From an uncultured Bacilli bacterium (GTDB lineage: Bacteria; Bacillota_I; Bacilli_A; RF39; UBA660), in the NCBI GenBank assembly GCA_947631475.1, contig CANRLI010000004.1, forward strand, positions 1-41,372: a DNA stretch of 41,372 nt. Reading direction: 5' to 3'. The notes under the pieces are model-generated. The model was not told the DNA's origin. It searched no databases and was given only the letters and a program-made list of their open reading frames with translations. Positions 40,698 through 41,372 of the stretch are shown here, one piece after another (the first letter of the stretch is position 1; every line of letters starts with the position of its first letter). The translations under genes were made by a program, and so were the position numbers.

Positions 40698-41313
40698 AAG
40701 TTCTATATAGGGCAATGGCTTTGCCTAAAATAGTACAATTATCTAGGATGATGGGTTTCATAGTATCATTTTCTGGTTGAAGACGAATGTGATCCTTTTC
40801 TTTATAGAAAGTTTTTAATGTAACGTCTCCTTCAGGTGTCATAGCTACAACCATTTCACCATTACGGGCAACATTTTGCTTTTGAACTATAACAATATCG
40901 CCATCATAGATTCCTTTATTAATCATTGAATCGCCACTACATTGTAAAGTAAAGATAGTTTCTTTTTTGGGAATTAAACTAGCAGGTAATGTAAACCATT
41001 CGTCAGGGTTTTCAATAGCTTCAATGGGATTACCACAAGCCACTTTTCCTAGCAAAGGAACTTTTACTAATTCCTCATCTTTTTTAGCATATTCATTTTC
41101 ACCAACTATTTCAATTGTTCTAAATTTAGCATTAGTTTTACGAATACAACCAGCTTCTTCTAATTTTTTCAAATGAGTATGAACAGTGGCGGGAGAAGAT
41201 AAGCCTAATGCTGAGCCAATTTCTCTTGTAGATGGGGGAAATCCATGATCAACAACATATTTTTTGATATAATTAAGTACATCTTCTTGTCTTTTGGTAA
41301 TATTTTTGTCCAT
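40693..41313 (-). CDS. lexA: LexA repressor, with Cys-Gly cleavage site
   Basis: A 206-residue SOS repressor. The N-terminal winged helix-turn-helix (RQEDVLNYIKKYVVDHGFPPSTREIGSALGLSSPATVHTHLKKL) binds the SOS box. The linker leads to the S24 autocleavage domain with VPLLGKVACGNPIEA. The cleaved bond would be C93-G94, where most LexA proteins have Ala-Gly. The catalytic Ser is S129 (GDSM), and the general-base Lys is K167 (DVTLKTF). RecA-stimulated self-cleavage releases SOS genes. RBS GGAGGT precedes ATG 41313. A promoter and a likely operator lie upstream, and recD2 in this window carries a similar site. Confidence 0.95.
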   Translation of the reverse strand: MDKNITKRQEDVLNYIKKYVVDHGFPPSTREIGSALGLSSPATVHTHLKKLEEAGCIRKTNAKFRTIEIVGENEYAKKDEELVKVPLLGKVACGNPIEAIENPDEWFTLPASLIPKKETIFTLQCSGDSMINKGIYDGDIVIVQKQNVARNGEMVVAMTPEGDVTLKTFYKEKDHIRLQPENDTMKPIILDNCTILGKAIALYRTL

Positions 41314-41331
41314 ATTTTTACCTCCATTTTA

Positions 41332-41360
41332 ATAATAGCATAGCAAGTGTAAAAAGTCAA
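41332..41360 (-). promoter_or_regulatory. lexA promoter TTGACT-17-TATTAT
   Basis: Minus-strand -35 TTGACT (41360-41355) and -10 TATTAT (41337-41332) with exactly 17 nt between them. Confidence 0.8.
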
Positions 41361-41371
41361 ACAAATGTTTA
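41358..41371. promoter_or_regulatory. candidate LexA operator (autoregulation)
   Basis: CAAACAAATGTTTA, a partly symmetric AAAC-n4-GTTT site overlapping the -35 of lexA. Compared with CGAACnnnnGTTCG it keeps the central AAC/GTT. It shares the AAACAAwTGTT core with the recD2 site. Confidence 0.6.
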
Positions 41372-41372
41372 T

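Noticed and set aside
1-41372. Mycoplasma-type genetic code (TGA = Trp)
   Set aside because: Several genes end cleanly in TGA followed by a terminator or a new gene (for example 23041-23043 and 29159-29161), and Trp is encoded by TGG.
1-41372. tRNA genes, CRISPR arrays, IS elements or prophage
   Set aside because: Intergenic gaps are short and explained by promoters, T-boxes and terminators. No cloverleaf, repeat-spacer array, transposase or integrase was seen.

Overview
The window comes from a strongly AT-rich Bacillota chromosome, most likely an uncultured, gut-type member of the Bacilli close to the small-genome lineages that border the Mollicutes. The evidence is the very AT-rich coding sequence, T-box leaders, SigA- and LexA-type regulation, a spoIVB sporulation protease, and pieces of Bacillus-type synteny. 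Those pieces are recD2 / DUF1292 / AI-2E / alaS; dnaG-rpoD-trmK; a comC-like prepilin peptidase near valS; and xseA-xseB before spoIVB. TGA is used as a stop (for example at 3448, 23041 and 29159), so this is not the Mycoplasma code. I see no prophage, IS element, CRISPR array, rRNA or tRNA.

Layout: 0-7.1 kb holds a 1138-residue protein of unknown function, a PF06541 membrane protein, an MFS transporter, a Nudix hydrolase and an ArsP_2-type putative manganese transporter. 7.1-11.2 kb holds a P2-type cation ATPase with a leader containing an intrinsic terminator, then two small polytopic membrane proteins. 11.2-13.9 kb holds a surface-type protein, an acidic single-pass protein and a DUF3267 zincin. 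13.9-19.5 kb holds mtaB, two unknown genes, a DUF1292 protein, recD2 (with a likely LexA site in its promoter) and a 46-residue Met/Cys-rich peptide. 19.5-23.1 kb holds an AI-2E family transporter, then an alanine T-box driving a dNMP kinase-like gene and a short alaS that lacks the C-Ala domain. 23.1-29.5 kb holds a two-HD-domain protein of unknown function, dnaG-rpoD-trmK, and a short convergent gene that may be a YqfQ-like spore protein. 29.5-36.5 kb holds a prepilin peptidase, a divergent GspE/PilB-like ATPase on the opposite strand, a valine T-box with valS, and xseA-xseB. 36.5-41.4 kb holds two tandem membrane-anchored WG-repeat-like paralogues, spoIVB, and convergent lexA with its operator at the window edge.

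Three themes run through the window. Most transcription units start from an extended -10 element (TGnTATAAT) placed only about 18-35 nt before the start codon, so leaders are tiny and several annotated starts must move downstream. Many genes end inside their own intrinsic terminator, with the stop codon in or beside the hairpin loop. DNA-damage control is visible at two loci, lexA and recD2, which share a similar operator. The items most worth following up are the degenerate GspE-like ATPase beside a prepilin peptidase, the two-HD protein, the LexA Cys-Gly cleavage site, the Ala T-box operon, and a perfect 20-bp inverted repeat at 11185-11229.
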